From: Cyclobacteriaceae bacterium HetDA_MAG_MS6
GTDB lineage: Bacteria; Bacteroidota; Bacteroidia; Cytophagales; Cyclobacteriaceae
Length of the DNA: 39,584 nt
Direction: 5' to 3'
Assembly (NCBI GenBank): GCA_019192485.1
Contig: JAHCMJ010000005.1
Span: 1-39,584, forward strand
Shown: positions 7,707 to 16,789 of the stretch, in pieces
How the letters are laid out: each line of letters begins with the position of its first letter
How positions within the stretch are numbered: the stretch's first letter is position 1
Made by a program: the position numbers and the translations under genes
The notes under the pieces: generated by a model
Database searches by the model: none
Told to the model about the DNA's origin: nothing
The model's input: only the letters and a program-made list of their open reading frames with translations

Positions 7707-8387
7707 TCAATCTACTCTCCTCGGTTTGGTTGGGATAAACTTTTCCCTGAAAGGGATGGTCCAAAAGATATGATAGTTGAAGCCGACAGTAGTGCTTTTT
7801 CTAGCTTTTCCAAAGCCTGGAATATCGTATGGTTTCAAGTCTTCGAACCCTTTGATACTTTGGAAGGTTTTTATTCGCAATACATATCCGATGTACAGGT
7901 TTTTGCTTAATCGGGCTTTTAGATTGGTTACAATCTCAAACCAACTTGCTCGAACGTCACTGTTGCCAACGGTAACTTGTTGCTCACCCAGGATGACATT
8001 GTCAATGGTCGATCGGAGTTCGTCAGAGTAGCGGCTAAAGGCGTATTTGAATCCCATGGAGATCACATGTCGGGATTTGTCAAATCGGATTAGGTTGGCA
8101 TCTACCCCGAAACGATAGTAGGTCCCCTTGCTGGTGTAATCAAACGAATCACCCCACTCATTACGCTCATAGCCTATTTCTGCATTGATGAAGTAGCGAT
8201 CTGTATCAAATTCTAATACTCCCTCCTGCCTAAAGCGATCCGTAAAGAGTGTAGTCCCAAGTCGCGAAACATCATACCCTATGCGAATGAATGATGGCTT
8301 CCAATCACGGATCTTGGCAGAGTCTATCGCCTGGCCACTCCCCAACAACCCAGACAAAAGCAATATGCTGCTACAGATAAATTTCAA
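7707..8387 (-). CDS. DUF6048-like outer-membrane beta-barrel protein
   Basis: A predicted exported protein with alternating aromatic/polar strands (YFINAEIGYERNEW, YYRFGVDANLIRF, MGFKYAFSRY, LYIGYVLRI) typical of a small outer-membrane beta barrel, and a C-terminal TVGFNYHIFWTIPF region. It fits the uncharacterised DUF6048 family, which in Bacteroidota follows a DUF6452 lipoprotein gene, as here. I favour the TTG at 8387, which begins a compact signal peptide (KFICSSILLLSGLLGSGQA) and overlaps the upstream stop by 17 bases. The alternative GTG at 8453 would add 22 residues and an 83-base overlap. Function unknown; perhaps an envelope protein working with the lipoprotein. Confidence 0.65.
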   Translation of the reverse strand: MKFICSSILLLSGLLGSGQAIDSAKIRDWKPSFIRIGYDVSRLGTTLFTDRFRQEGVLEFDTDRYFINAEIGYERNEWGDSFDYTSKGTYYRFGVDANLIRFDKSRHVISMGFKYAFSRYSDELRSTIDNVILGEQQVTVGNSDVRASWFEIVTNLKARLSKNLYIGYVLRIKTFQSIKGFEDLKPYDIPGFGKARKSTTVGFNYHIFWTIPFREKFIPTKPRRVD

Positions 8388-8811
8388 TGTTGGTTTCAGG
8401 TATTTGTCGGCTTGCAAAATCAAAAAGAACAACCAGTGAATCAAACGCCTCACTTGAAAATCTTAAATTGAAAAATCGAGGATTTGGGTCGCACCTAATG
8501 TCGTAAAACTCTACTCGGTTTTCATATGCCACATTTAGTGTGTAGTCAATGGAGTCAGTAAAAAAAGTATAGCTCACACTATTCGTCTCGTAGTTGAGTG
8601 GCAGCTGTATGGCTTCTATTGTGTCAGTGGTAAATAGTAACAGGTCAGGCTCGTCCATTTTCACTGAGTCAAATGAAAAGATCAAATCATCCTCTCCTTT
8701 TTCCTTAAATATCATGCTAAAGGTGCCAATATTAGGATCCAGCTGACAATCTTCAATGTCATCACAAGCCACCATGGCCAGGAGAGATAACGCGACGCAC
8801 CAGTTTTTCAT
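8371..8811 (-). CDS. DUF6452-like lipoprotein
   Basis: A 146-residue predicted lipoprotein: MKNWCVALSLLAMVAC ends in a lipobox with the acylated Cys16. The rest is a short beta-rich domain with spaced cysteines (DIEDCQLDP near the N-terminus and YDIRCDPNPRFF near residue 113). It resembles DUF6452, an uncharacterised Bacteroidota family paired with DUF6048. The start is the ATG at 8811. An upstream in-frame ATG (8832) would include the -7 promoter box in the coding sequence and displace the signal peptide. It overlaps the downstream barrel gene. No biochemical role is known. Confidence 0.65.
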   Translation of the reverse strand: MKNWCVALSLLAMVACDDIEDCQLDPNIGTFSMIFKEKGEDDLIFSFDSVKMDEPDLLLFTTDTIEAIQLPLNYETNSVSYTFFTDSIDYTLNVAYENRVEFYDIRCDPNPRFFNLRFSSEAFDSLVVLFDFASRQIPETNIEIYL

Positions 8812-8820
8812 TTCAGCGGG

Positions 8821-8828
8821 CAAAGTTA
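8821..8828 (-). promoter_or_regulatory. Candidate -7 box (TAACTTTG) for the DUF6452-DUF6048 pair
   Basis: TAACTTTG on the minus strand matches TAnnTTTG and ends nine bases before the ATG at 8811, predicting a very short leader. It supports 8811 rather than 8832 as the start. Confidence 0.45.
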
Positions 8829-8879
8829 GCATGTAATTTTTGTCTATCGGAGAAACGAAAAGCAGCCTTGCAATTGTAT

Positions 8880-8887
8880 TAGCTTTG
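8880..8887 (+). promoter_or_regulatory. Candidate -7 box (TAGCTTTG) for the rimO operon
   Basis: TAGCTTTG matches TAnnTTTG and lies 22 bases before the GTG start of rimO, in the 98-base gap divergent from the DUF6452 gene. The nearest TTG upstream (8868-8870) is too close to be a standard -33 element. Confidence 0.45.
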
Positions 8888-8909
8888 CACCTTACTTCAA
8901 AAAGAAACT

Positions 8910-10220
8910 GTGAAGACGAAGGGGATCAAAAAAGACAAAGTGAATATTGTGACGTTGGGCTGCTCCAAAAATTTGGTGGATTCCGAAGTGATGCTCACAC
9001 AACTGAAGGGAAACGATATCCATGCGACTCATGAATCAGCTGAAGATGATGCCAATATCGTGGTCATCAATACTTGTGGGTTTATCGACAATGCCAAGCA
9101 GGAATCTGTCGATACGATTCTGCGGTATGTTGATGCCAAGGAGGATGGGCATGTCGACAAGGTATATGTCACAGGGTGTTTATCGCAGCGGTATCGAGAC
9201 GATTTGAAAAATGAGATCCCCGAAGTAGATGCATGGTTTGGCACCATGGAACTTCCCATGTTGCTCAAAAAATTCAATGCGGACTACAAGCAGGAATTGC
9301 TTGGAGAAAGGATCACTACTACCGACCGGCACTACGCCTATCTCAAGATCGCAGAAGGATGCGATCGTCCTTGTTCTTTTTGCGCCATTCCTCTGATGCG
9401 AGGCAAGCATGTTTCCAAGCCTATTGATCAAATATTGGCGGAGGCGCGGTCTTTGGTGAAAAATGGTACGAAGGAGATTTTGCTTATCGCTCAAGATTCG
9501 ACCTACTACGGATTAGATCTGTATAAAAAGCGAGCACTCGCTGAGCTCATGGATAGGCTCTCTGATATCGACGGGTTGGACTGGATTCGCCTTCATTATG
9601 CCTTTCCCACAGGTTTTCCCGAAGATGTACTCGAGGTGATGGCTGCTAAGCCTAATATTTGCAACTACCTGGATATCCCACTTCAGCATGCCTCTACCAG
9701 GATGCTCAAATTGATGAGAAGAGGAACCACAAGAGAAAAGACGACCCAACTGCTGGAGCGGATTCGAGAAAAAGTGCCAGGGATAGCCATTCGCACGACA
9801 CTCATTGCTGGTCATGCTGGAGAAACACAGGAAGACTTCGACGAAATGATGGACTTTGTGGAAAAAAGCCGATTCGAAAGATTAGGTATTTTCACCTACT
9901 CGCACGAAGAAAAAACACATGCATATAGCATGGACGACAATGTCCCCGAAAAAATCAAACTTAAGAGAGCCGAAGCCGTTATGGAGTTACAAGAATCGAT
10001 TTCGGCAGAAATCAATGAAGGAAAAGTGGGTAAAACTTTCAAAGTTTTGATAGACAGAATGGAGGGAGGCAACTTCATTGGCAGGACAGAATCCGATTCG
10101 CCGGAAGTGGACAATGAGGTGATCATCGACGCTTCTAAGCACTACCTCAGGGTAGGTGACTTTGCCAACATCAAAATAACAAACTCTTCAGCTTTTGACT
10201 TATACGGACAACCTACTTGA
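8910..10220 (+). CDS. rimO: Ribosomal protein S12 methylthiotransferase RimO
   Basis: Radical-SAM enzyme that methylthiolates a conserved Asp of ribosomal protein uS12. The N-terminal MTTase domain holds the auxiliary 4Fe-4S cysteines C18 (TLGCSKN), C56 (NTCGF) and C90 (VTGCL). The radical-SAM cluster is C151-C155-C158 (GCDRPCSFC). A TRAM domain ends the protein (about 365-435). LGCSKNLVDSE separates RimO from MiaB. Length 436 is normal; the start is a GTG at 8910. It heads the operon rimO-bshC-fthC-ypdA, and its last 26 bases overlap the bshC start. Confidence 0.95.
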   Translation: MKTKGIKKDKVNIVTLGCSKNLVDSEVMLTQLKGNDIHATHESAEDDANIVVINTCGFIDNAKQESVDTILRYVDAKEDGHVDKVYVTGCLSQRYRDDLKNEIPEVDAWFGTMELPMLLKKFNADYKQELLGERITTTDRHYAYLKIAEGCDRPCSFCAIPLMRGKHVSKPIDQILAEARSLVKNGTKEILLIAQDSTYYGLDLYKKRALAELMDRLSDIDGLDWIRLHYAFPTGFPEDVLEVMAAKPNICNYLDIPLQHASTRMLKLMRRGTTREKTTQLLERIREKVPGIAIRTTLIAGHAGETQEDFDEMMDFVEKSRFERLGIFTYSHEEKTHAYSMDDNVPEKIKLKRAEAVMELQESISAEINEGKVGKTFKVLIDRMEGGNFIGRTESDSPEVDNEVIIDASKHYLRVGDFANIKITNSSAFDLYGQPT

Positions 10221-11781
10221 AACTACCAAAGTAGAAAAACTTGATTTTAATGTAGTAGGAGCATTTTCAAAATTGTTTCTCGACTACATCAAAGGTAAAC
10301 CAGAACTCGACAATCTCTATTCACACAGGCCTACCATCGAAGGGTTCGGCAATATTCTTACTGAGAGGAAGTTTGACACCTCCCGGCGAATTGTTCTGTC
10401 AGAAGTCTTGCGCAGCCAGTATGGCCCATTGGAAAAGTCAGCGAAAGTTGAGGAGAATATTGTCGCTCTGACTAAAGAGAACACCTTCACGGTAACTACA
10501 GGTCACCAGCTCAACATATTTACCGGTCCACTTTATTTTATTTATAAGATTGCTACAGTAATCAATGCTTGTCGGAAGTTGAAAGAACATCACCCGGACT
10601 ATCATTTTGTGCCGGTCTATTGGATGGCTTCAGAGGATCATGATTTTGAAGAGATCAGTTCGTTTCACTTGTTTGGCAAACAATACACGTGGGAAACCAG
10701 TCAAACTGGGCCAGTTGGCAGATTTTCGCCCACTTCGCTAAACGACATCATCGAGCAGTTGCCAGAAAGTGTTCCATTGTTTGAACGAGCCTACCTCGAT
10801 CACGGTACGCTGGCAGATGCAGTTAGATTTTATACCAACGAGCTCTTTGGTGAGCACGGATTGGTGGTAATTGATGCCGACCATGCTCAACTGAAGCACG
10901 TTTTCAAAGAGATTATCAAGCGTGATGTCATTGAACAAAAGGCAGATGGACTTGTACAGGTTGCCAACGATCAGTTGGTCAATCTTGGTTATAGCTCTCA
11001 GGCCTTTTCTCGTCAAATCAATTTTTTCTATTTAGAAAACGGGACAAGAGAACGGATTATCCAGGAGGGAGACGACTTTCTCATCAACAATACCGATCGT
11101 TCTTTTTCCAAAGAGGAAATCCTCGACCTGATCGACAGCCATCCGGAGCATTTCAGCCCCAACGTCATCATGAGACCGCTATATCAAGAGACGATACTTC
11201 CTAATATTGGGTATACCGGAGGACCAGCCGAAGTAGCCTATTGGTTGCAATTGGGCGAAGTTTTTAAGCACTACGAGACGAGCTTTCCCATTCTACTACC
11301 GCGAAACTTTGGCCTAATGATAAGTAAAGCTGTCGCTAAGAAGATAGATAAGCTAGATCTCGAAGGAATAGACCTGTTTAAGGATTCGCATAGCCTAAAG
11401 GCAAAATACCTGGAAGACCATGATCTTAATGATCACCTTTTGGATAAAGAGAAGTCTACATTTCTGTCATTTTATGATGAGCTGGCCAAAAAAGCCGGAG
11501 CTATTGATAAATCTTTGACCGGGTTTATCGGAGCGGAATCGGCCAAAGCGATCAAAAACCTTGAAAACATTGAGAAACGACTAAAAAAAGCTCAGGAGGG
11601 TCAAAACGAAACGGCCATGACGCAAATAGATACGATCAAGGAGCGACTTTTCCCGGCTGGAGGTTTGCAGGAGCGTCATGACAACTTTCTTAACTTTTAC
11701 CTCAACAACCCTGACTTCCTCCATGTATTGCTTGATAACTTTGACCCTTTCGATCTTCGCTTCCACCTGATGTGGGAATGA
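10195..11781 (+). CDS. bshC: Putative bacillithiol synthase (cysteine-adding enzyme) BshC
   Basis: Family enzyme thought to add cysteine to glucosaminyl-malate in the last step of bacillithiol synthesis. Signature segments are TVTTGHQLNIFTGPLYFIYK (near residue 98), the PVYWMASEDHDFEEI box near residue 140, RPLYQETILPNIGYTGGPAEVAYW near residue 325, and a long C-terminal coiled coil (about 440-500). Length 528 is normal. The only usable start after the in-frame stop at 10177 is TTG at 10195, inside the end of rimO. fthC follows after four bases. bshA and bshB are not in the window. ypdA, two genes downstream, supports a bacillithiol role. Confidence 0.93.
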   Translation: MTYTDNLLETTKVEKLDFNVVGAFSKLFLDYIKGKPELDNLYSHRPTIEGFGNILTERKFDTSRRIVLSEVLRSQYGPLEKSAKVEENIVALTKENTFTVTTGHQLNIFTGPLYFIYKIATVINACRKLKEHHPDYHFVPVYWMASEDHDFEEISSFHLFGKQYTWETSQTGPVGRFSPTSLNDIIEQLPESVPLFERAYLDHGTLADAVRFYTNELFGEHGLVVIDADHAQLKHVFKEIIKRDVIEQKADGLVQVANDQLVNLGYSSQAFSRQINFFYLENGTRERIIQEGDDFLINNTDRSFSKEEILDLIDSHPEHFSPNVIMRPLYQETILPNIGYTGGPAEVAYWLQLGEVFKHYETSFPILLPRNFGLMISKAVAKKIDKLDLEGIDLFKDSHSLKAKYLEDHDLNDHLLDKEKSTFLSFYDELAKKAGAIDKSLTGFIGAESAKAIKNLENIEKRLKKAQEGQNETAMTQIDTIKERLFPAGGLQERHDNFLNFYLNNPDFLHVLLDNFDPFDLRFHLMWE

Positions 11782-11785
11782 GTGC

Positions 11786-12361
11786 ATGACAACTATCAAA
11801 AAGTTACTAAGAAAAGAAGTCCTTCATAAACGCAGACTGCTTGCGCCGAGTGTATTTAGCCAGCGCAATCAACGGGTGCATGAGCGTGTGCAAAGGTTGT
11901 TGCTTCAGCTAGAAGCAAAATGTCTGCATGTTTTTCTACCCATTGCCAGAAACAAAGAACCGGATACTTGGCCTATCATCAAAACGCTCCGCTCATATGA
12001 CATGCAAATCATCATCTCCAAGACGGATTTTGAAACAGAAACTATGTGTCATTTTGATTTTGCGGAAGACATCACCTTTGAAGAGGGCTCTTTTGGTATT
12101 CCGGAACCAGTAGGACAGCAAGAGGTGGATCCAAGTAGGTCCGATGCTATTTTGATTCCCCTATTAGCAGCAGACAAAAAAGGTTGGCGTATTGGCTATG
12201 GCAAGGGGTATTACGACAGATTACTCACAGAGTTAAATCCGGGAATAGTTAAAATTGGGCTTTCCCTGAGTAGCCTGTTTGATGAGTTTAGTTTTATGGA
12301 ATCCCATGATATAGCACTCGATTACTGTATTACTCCCTTCGAAACGATAGAATGTAGATGA
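11786..12361 (+). CDS. 5-formyltetrahydrofolate cyclo-ligase
   Basis: Converts 5-formyl-tetrahydrofolate to 5,10-methenyl-tetrahydrofolate with ATP, returning this storage form to the active folate pool. The ATP/substrate-binding motif GYGKGYYDR is at residues 137-145, and the N-terminal KKLLRKEVLHKRR helix and the FGIPEP segment (103-108) fit the MTHFS/YgfA family. Length 191 is normal. It is the third gene of the rimO operon, starting four bases after bshC and overlapping ypdA by four bases (ATGA). Confidence 0.93.
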   Translation: MTTIKKLLRKEVLHKRRLLAPSVFSQRNQRVHERVQRLLLQLEAKCLHVFLPIARNKEPDTWPIIKTLRSYDMQIIISKTDFETETMCHFDFAEDITFEEGSFGIPEPVGQQEVDPSRSDAILIPLLAADKKGWRIGYGKGYYDRLLTELNPGIVKIGLSLSSLFDEFSFMESHDIALDYCITPFETIECR

Positions 12362-13335
12362 ATAACTTAGATGCCTTGATTATTGGCGCAGGACCTATAG
12401 GTCTGGCCTGTGGAATTGCTTGCAAAAAAGCTGAACTATCCCATGTTATCATTGACAAAGGATGCCTTGTCAACTCGATCTATAATTACCCAAGCAACAT
12501 GACTTTTTTTTCAACTTCAGACCGATTGGAGATTGGCGAGGTACCATTTATATCTCATAACCCAAAACCTACAAGACCCGAGGCATTGGAGTATTATCGA
12601 AGAGTTTCGCAATCGTGGGATCTACCTGTAAACCTCTATGAAAAGGTGGAACAAGTGACCAAAGATGATGGAAGGTTTCAGGTAACGACCTCAAAGGATA
12701 CCTATTTTGCTACATCTATCATCATCGCTACTGGGTTTTACGATATACCTTATCTGTTGAATGTTCCCGGAGAGGAGCTATCGAAAGTCAAGCACTATTA
12801 TGATGAACCCCATCCATACTTTGGGATGAAGGTAGTTGTGGTCGGTGCTGCCAATTCTGCTGTTGATGTAGCCCTGGAAACCTATCGCAAAGGAGCAAAA
12901 GAGGTGACCATGGTTGTGCGAGAAGAGGGTGTGGCGCCTTCCGTCAAATACTGGGTAAGGCCGGATGTAGAGAATAGGATCAAAGAGGGCTCCATCAAGT
13001 CATACTTCAATTCTTCGATCACCGAGATACGTGAGCATGAAATAGATATTGTCACCCCGGAAGGAAGTAAAACAATAGAAAATGACTTTGTGCTGGCCAT
13101 GACAGGGTATCAGCCAGATTTTGCATTTTTAAGATCACTTGGTATCGAAATAGGCAAGGACGAATTTCGTACACCACGTTACCTTCCCGATACCATGGAA
13201 ACGAATGTGCCAGGAGTATACCTGGCAGGCGTAATTTGCGGAGGCCTCAAAACTAACAAATGGTTTATTGAAAATTCAAGAGAACACGCTGATGTCATCA
13301 TCCAGAGTATCGTCTCAAAACAGAAGGTTTCGTAG
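12358..13335 (+). CDS. ypdA: YpdA/Bdr-family bacillithiol disulfide reductase
   Basis: FAD/NADPH-dependent reductase of the thioredoxin-reductase-like fold, proposed to reduce oxidised bacillithiol (BSSB). The FAD-binding IIGAGPIGLACG is at residues 8-19. The NADPH-binding VVVGAANSAVDVALE is near residues 159-173. The catalytic CxxC of thioredoxin reductase is absent, as expected in YpdA, while GCLVNSIYNYP places a Cys at about residue 36-37. Length 325 is normal. Translationally coupled to fthC and in one operon with bshC, which strongly supports the assignment. The next gene begins 132 bases downstream. Confidence 0.92.
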   Translation: MNNLDALIIGAGPIGLACGIACKKAELSHVIIDKGCLVNSIYNYPSNMTFFSTSDRLEIGEVPFISHNPKPTRPEALEYYRRVSQSWDLPVNLYEKVEQVTKDDGRFQVTTSKDTYFATSIIIATGFYDIPYLLNVPGEELSKVKHYYDEPHPYFGMKVVVVGAANSAVDVALETYRKGAKEVTMVVREEGVAPSVKYWVRPDVENRIKEGSIKSYFNSSITEIREHEIDIVTPEGSKTIENDFVLAMTGYQPDFAFLRSLGIEIGKDEFRTPRYLPDTMETNVPGVYLAGVICGGLKTNKWFIENSREHADVIIQSIVSKQKVS

Positions 13336-13467
13336 ATAACTTACTCAGTTCGATCGGTAAAAAAGATGGTTCAGTAGATAACCTCAAAAAATAACTGACG
13401 CAAAAGGAAACATTTCAAACATTTAAGCGTCAATAAGGCGGACAAAGTCAAGAACTCAAACGATAAC

Positions 13468-15846
13468 ATGATCAAGAAGATTTGCTCGCTGGCTATCATA
13501 TTCACCGCTTACTTCGGATATAGCCAGGAAAAGTATACCGTAAACGGCTACATCAAGGATGATGCCAATGGGGAAGCCCTCATTGGCGCCACGGTTTACG
13601 TCAAAGAACTATCAGGAGGTACCGTCACCAATGTCTATGGATTTTACGCGCTGACACTGACTCCCGGTACTTACAGTATTGAATACAGCTACATAGGTTT
13701 CAGCACGCAGGTCAAAACCATCGAAGTTTCGGCCAATCAACGAATAGACATTGAGTTAGGTGAAGAAGGTGTGGAGCTGGAAGCTGTGATTGTCGCTGCA
13801 GAAGCCGAGGACGAGAATGTGACAAATGTGGAAATGAGTACTGCGAAACTCGATATAAAGACCATAACCAAGATACCCGCATTTATGGGCGAAGTAGATG
13901 TGATCAAAAGTATTCAACTACTTCCCGGAGTGAGCTCCGTGGGGGAAGGCGCCTCAGGATTCAACGTTAGAGGCGGTAGTGTTGGTCAAAACCTGATCCT
14001 ACTGGATGAGGCTCCTGTCTACAACTCCTCGCATTTGCTGGGTTTCTTCTCGGTCTTCAATCCTGACGCGGTAAAGGATGTAAAACTCTACAAAGGAGGA
14101 ATCCCTGCCCAATACGGTGGACGAATCTCTTCCATATTGGATATTCGGATGAAAGAGGGGAATATCAAAGATTTTGAATTTAATGGGGGGATCGGCACAG
14201 TTTTTAGCCGTTTTGCGGTAGAAGGACCGATAGCTAAGGATAAAGCATCGTTTATTGTGGCGGGAAGACGCTCTTATGCAGATGTGCTTGCAAGGACCTT
14301 TACAGACGCATTGGAAGACGGAGCCGCCCTGAACTTCTATGATTTAACAGCAAAAGCTAATTACAATATCAATGACAAGAATAGGATCTATCTGTCCGGT
14401 TACTTTGGGAGAGATGTCTTCAAATTTGACGAAAACCAAGGGTTTAGTTGGGGCAACAGTACTGCGACCTTCCGTTGGAATCATCTTTATAACGAAAGAC
14501 TTTTTTCAAATCTCACCGTCTTCTTCAGTGACTATGATTACGAGTTGAAATTTGGTGATAACGATAGAGACAAGTTCACCTGGGACTCCAGGATTGTAAC
14601 TTATAATGTCAAACCGGAGTTCAACTACTTCCTCAATAACAGTAACGAATTGATATTTGGAGGAGAGGCACTTCTTTATCGATTTACTCCGGCCAGTGCA
14701 GAAGTAGTAAGTGATGGAGAGGTTACTGACGTGAGCGTAGATGAGCGCAAGGGTGTTGAAGCCTCGATTTATCTGGGCAATAGGCAAACCATCTCTTCGC
14801 GACTAAGCATGGAATACGGACTTCGGGTATCACATTGGAATTACCTGGGTGACGGCAACGTGTATACTTTCAATGATACCACCGCTGGTTTCCGTAGGGA
14901 GGTCATAGACGTACGAGGGACGGATAACTGGGAGAGTATTCAGACCTATGCCAATCTTGAACCCAGGTTTTCATTTAAGTATCAAACGGACCCTACCACC
15001 TCGATCAAGGGGAGTTACAATAGAATGGCACAGTATATTCACTTGATCTCTAATACTACCGCATCCAATCCTCTTGATGTGTGGACTCCTAGCTCTAACA
15101 ATATCAAACCACAGATTGGTGAGCAGTGGGCTCTCGGATTATTCAAAAATTTCAGTGGCAACATGTTTGAGACTTCCGTCGAGGTCTACTACAAGCGAAA
15201 CCAAAACCAAATTGATTATATCGATGGTGCAGACTTACTGTTAAATGAATTTTTAGAGGGAGATCTTTTAGTGGGAGATGGACGTGCCTATGGTGCGGAG
15301 TTTTATGTCAAGAAAAACAAAGGTAAGTTGACGGGTTGGGTTAGCTACACATTGAGTAGAAGTGAATTACAAGTGGATGGGATCAATAACGGAGAGTGGT
15401 ATCCAACCAGATTCGATCAAACTCACAATCTTACATTTGCAGGATTTTATGACTTATCAGAAAGGTGGTCGCTTTCTGCTAATTTCACCTGGATCAGCGG
15501 TACACCGACCACTTTCCCAACGGATCGCTTCATACAGCAAGGCTACGTGATCCCCCGTATAGATGACAATGCCAGGAACAATGTTAGGATACCTGACTAT
15601 CATCGTTTGGACATTTCTGCCACTCGCTATGGGAAAAAGTTTAAGAAGAATGGCAAACCTAGGAAGGTAGAAGATTTTATGGTATTTACTATATACAATC
15701 TATATAGCCGTAAAAACCCATTCTCTATCTATTTTGCTCAAGAAGACGGACGGCCACCCGAGGGTCAAAACATTACAACGGAAGCCAGGCAAGTTTCTAT
15801 AATCGGTTCGTTTTTCCCATCTATATCCTACAACCTGAAGTTTTAA
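13468..15846 (+). CDS. TonB-dependent receptor with carboxypeptidase-regulatory-like domain
   Basis: Outer-membrane transporter of 792 residues. A signal peptide (MIKKICSLAIIFTAYFGYSQ) is followed by a carboxypeptidase-regulatory-like beta-sandwich (about 24-108; VNGYIKDDANGEALIGATVYV). A plug domain lies around 130-235 (SIQLLPGVSSVGEGASGFNVRGG, then LLDEAPVYNSSHLLGFFSVFNPDAV). A long beta barrel runs to the C-terminal NLKF. Such receptors import a ligand using TonB energy. The partner DUF4249 lipoprotein starts seven bases later, a standard pairing unlike SusCD, so the substrate is not necessarily a glycan and cannot be told. The 132-base upstream gap has an inverted repeat TGACGC/GCGTCA (about 13394-13431) but no clear promoter. 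Confidence 0.9.
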   Translation: MIKKICSLAIIFTAYFGYSQEKYTVNGYIKDDANGEALIGATVYVKELSGGTVTNVYGFYALTLTPGTYSIEYSYIGFSTQVKTIEVSANQRIDIELGEEGVELEAVIVAAEAEDENVTNVEMSTAKLDIKTITKIPAFMGEVDVIKSIQLLPGVSSVGEGASGFNVRGGSVGQNLILLDEAPVYNSSHLLGFFSVFNPDAVKDVKLYKGGIPAQYGGRISSILDIRMKEGNIKDFEFNGGIGTVFSRFAVEGPIAKDKASFIVAGRRSYADVLARTFTDALEDGAALNFYDLTAKANYNINDKNRIYLSGYFGRDVFKFDENQGFSWGNSTATFRWNHLYNERLFSNLTVFFSDYDYELKFGDNDRDKFTWDSRIVTYNVKPEFNYFLNNSNELIFGGEALLYRFTPASAEVVSDGEVTDVSVDERKGVEASIYLGNRQTISSRLSMEYGLRVSHWNYLGDGNVYTFNDTTAGFRREVIDVRGTDNWESIQTYANLEPRFSFKYQTDPTTSIKGSYNRMAQYIHLISNTTASNPLDVWTPSSNNIKPQIGEQWALGLFKNFSGNMFETSVEVYYKRNQNQIDYIDGADLLLNEFLEGDLLVGDGRAYGAEFYVKKNKGKLTGWVSYTLSRSELQVDGINNGEWYPTRFDQTHNLTFAGFYDLSERWSLSANFTWISGTPTTFPTDRFIQQGYVIPRIDDNARNNVRIPDYHRLDISATRYGKKFKKNGKPRKVEDFMVFTIYNLYSRKNPFSIYFAQEDGRPPEGQNITTEARQVSIIGSFFPSISYNLKF

Positions 15847-15853
15847 AGAAGTC

Positions 15854-16789
15854 ATGAGAAATCTATTTATATATCTTTTGTTTTTCGCAGCTATTGTAAG
15901 TGCCTGCGATGATCGTATAGACGTAGCGCTGGATGGTTCCGATCCGATTCTTGTTGTCGATGCCTGGATTACCAGACAAGCGCAGCCGCAAGTGATCAAG
16001 TTATCATTGAGTCAAGCTTACTTTGACAATACGAATCCTCCAACTGTGACGGGCGCTACTGTAACTGTAACAGATGAAGATGGTGTGGTTTTTAACTTTC
16101 CAGAGCAGGATGCGGGCAACTATGTTTGGACACCACAAAATGCAACGGATTCCTTTGGTACCGTAGGGAAAAACTATTTCCTCTCTGTCGCATTGGCAGA
16201 TGGTAATCAGTTTAGCAGTGCTGCCAGATTAGGGAGATCCCCAGCTGTGGATAGCGTGACGTTTCGGTTTGAGGAGGAAGAAGAGTTCTTTCCTGAGGAA
16301 TCTTATCTGGCAGAGCTGTGGGCAAGAGATTTTGAAGGTGTAGGGGACACCTACTGGATCAAGGCTTGGAAAAACAACGTGTATCTTAATCGACCAGAAG
16401 AAATCAACATCGCATTTGATGCTGGGTTTTCGGAAGGTGCGGCGGTAGATGGAGACATCTTCATAAGGCCTATACGTGAGGCAGTCAACCCATTTGATGA
16501 AGATGAAGACGATGAAGTCTTGAGGCCATTTGAAATGGGAGACTCTCTCTATATAGAGATTCACTCACTTAATAGAGAGTCTTTCTTCTATATACAACAG
16601 ATTCAGGTGCAGATAGACAGGCCCGGAGGTTTTGGTGAATTGTTTTCTGCACCCCTGGCAAACGTAGGGACCAATATTATTCCCTCTGAGTCAAATCCAG
16701 ATGTAGAAGTGGCAGGGTTCTTTAATGTGGCTTCTGTCACTGCCGGAGGGCGCACACTCACTGAAGATGCGGTAAGACAGGAGGAATAA
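15854..16789 (+). CDS. DUF4249 lipoprotein, partner of the TonB receptor
   Basis: A 311-residue lipoprotein: MRNLFIYLLFFAAIVSAC ends with the lipobox Cys18. The start of the mature part (DDRIDVALDGSDPILVVDAWIT) and the following beta-sandwich sequence (GATVTVTDEDGVVFNF) are characteristic of DUF4249. These are surface or periplasm-facing outer-membrane lipoproteins encoded with carboxypeptidase-domain TonB receptors, and probably help capture or gate the ligand. Only seven bases separate it from the receptor. Its stop codon abuts, without a gap, the stop of convergent mnmD. Confidence 0.85.
   Translation: MRNLFIYLLFFAAIVSACDDRIDVALDGSDPILVVDAWITRQAQPQVIKLSLSQAYFDNTNPPTVTGATVTVTDEDGVVFNFPEQDAGNYVWTPQNATDSFGTVGKNYFLSVALADGNQFSSAARLGRSPAVDSVTFRFEEEEEFFPEESYLAELWARDFEGVGDTYWIKAWKNNVYLNRPEEINIAFDAGFSEGAAVDGDIFIRPIREAVNPFDEDEDDEVLRPFEMGDSLYIEIHSLNRESFFYIQQIQVQIDRPGGFGELFSAPLANVGTNIIPSESNPDVEVAGFFNVASVTAGGRTLTEDAVRQEE

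Noticed and set aside
13336-13467. GTAGATAAC direct repeat and TGACGC/GCGTCA inverted repeat before the TonB receptor
   Set aside because: The copies are short and the inverted repeat encloses about 25 bases; no spacing logic or promoter box supports a regulatory call.
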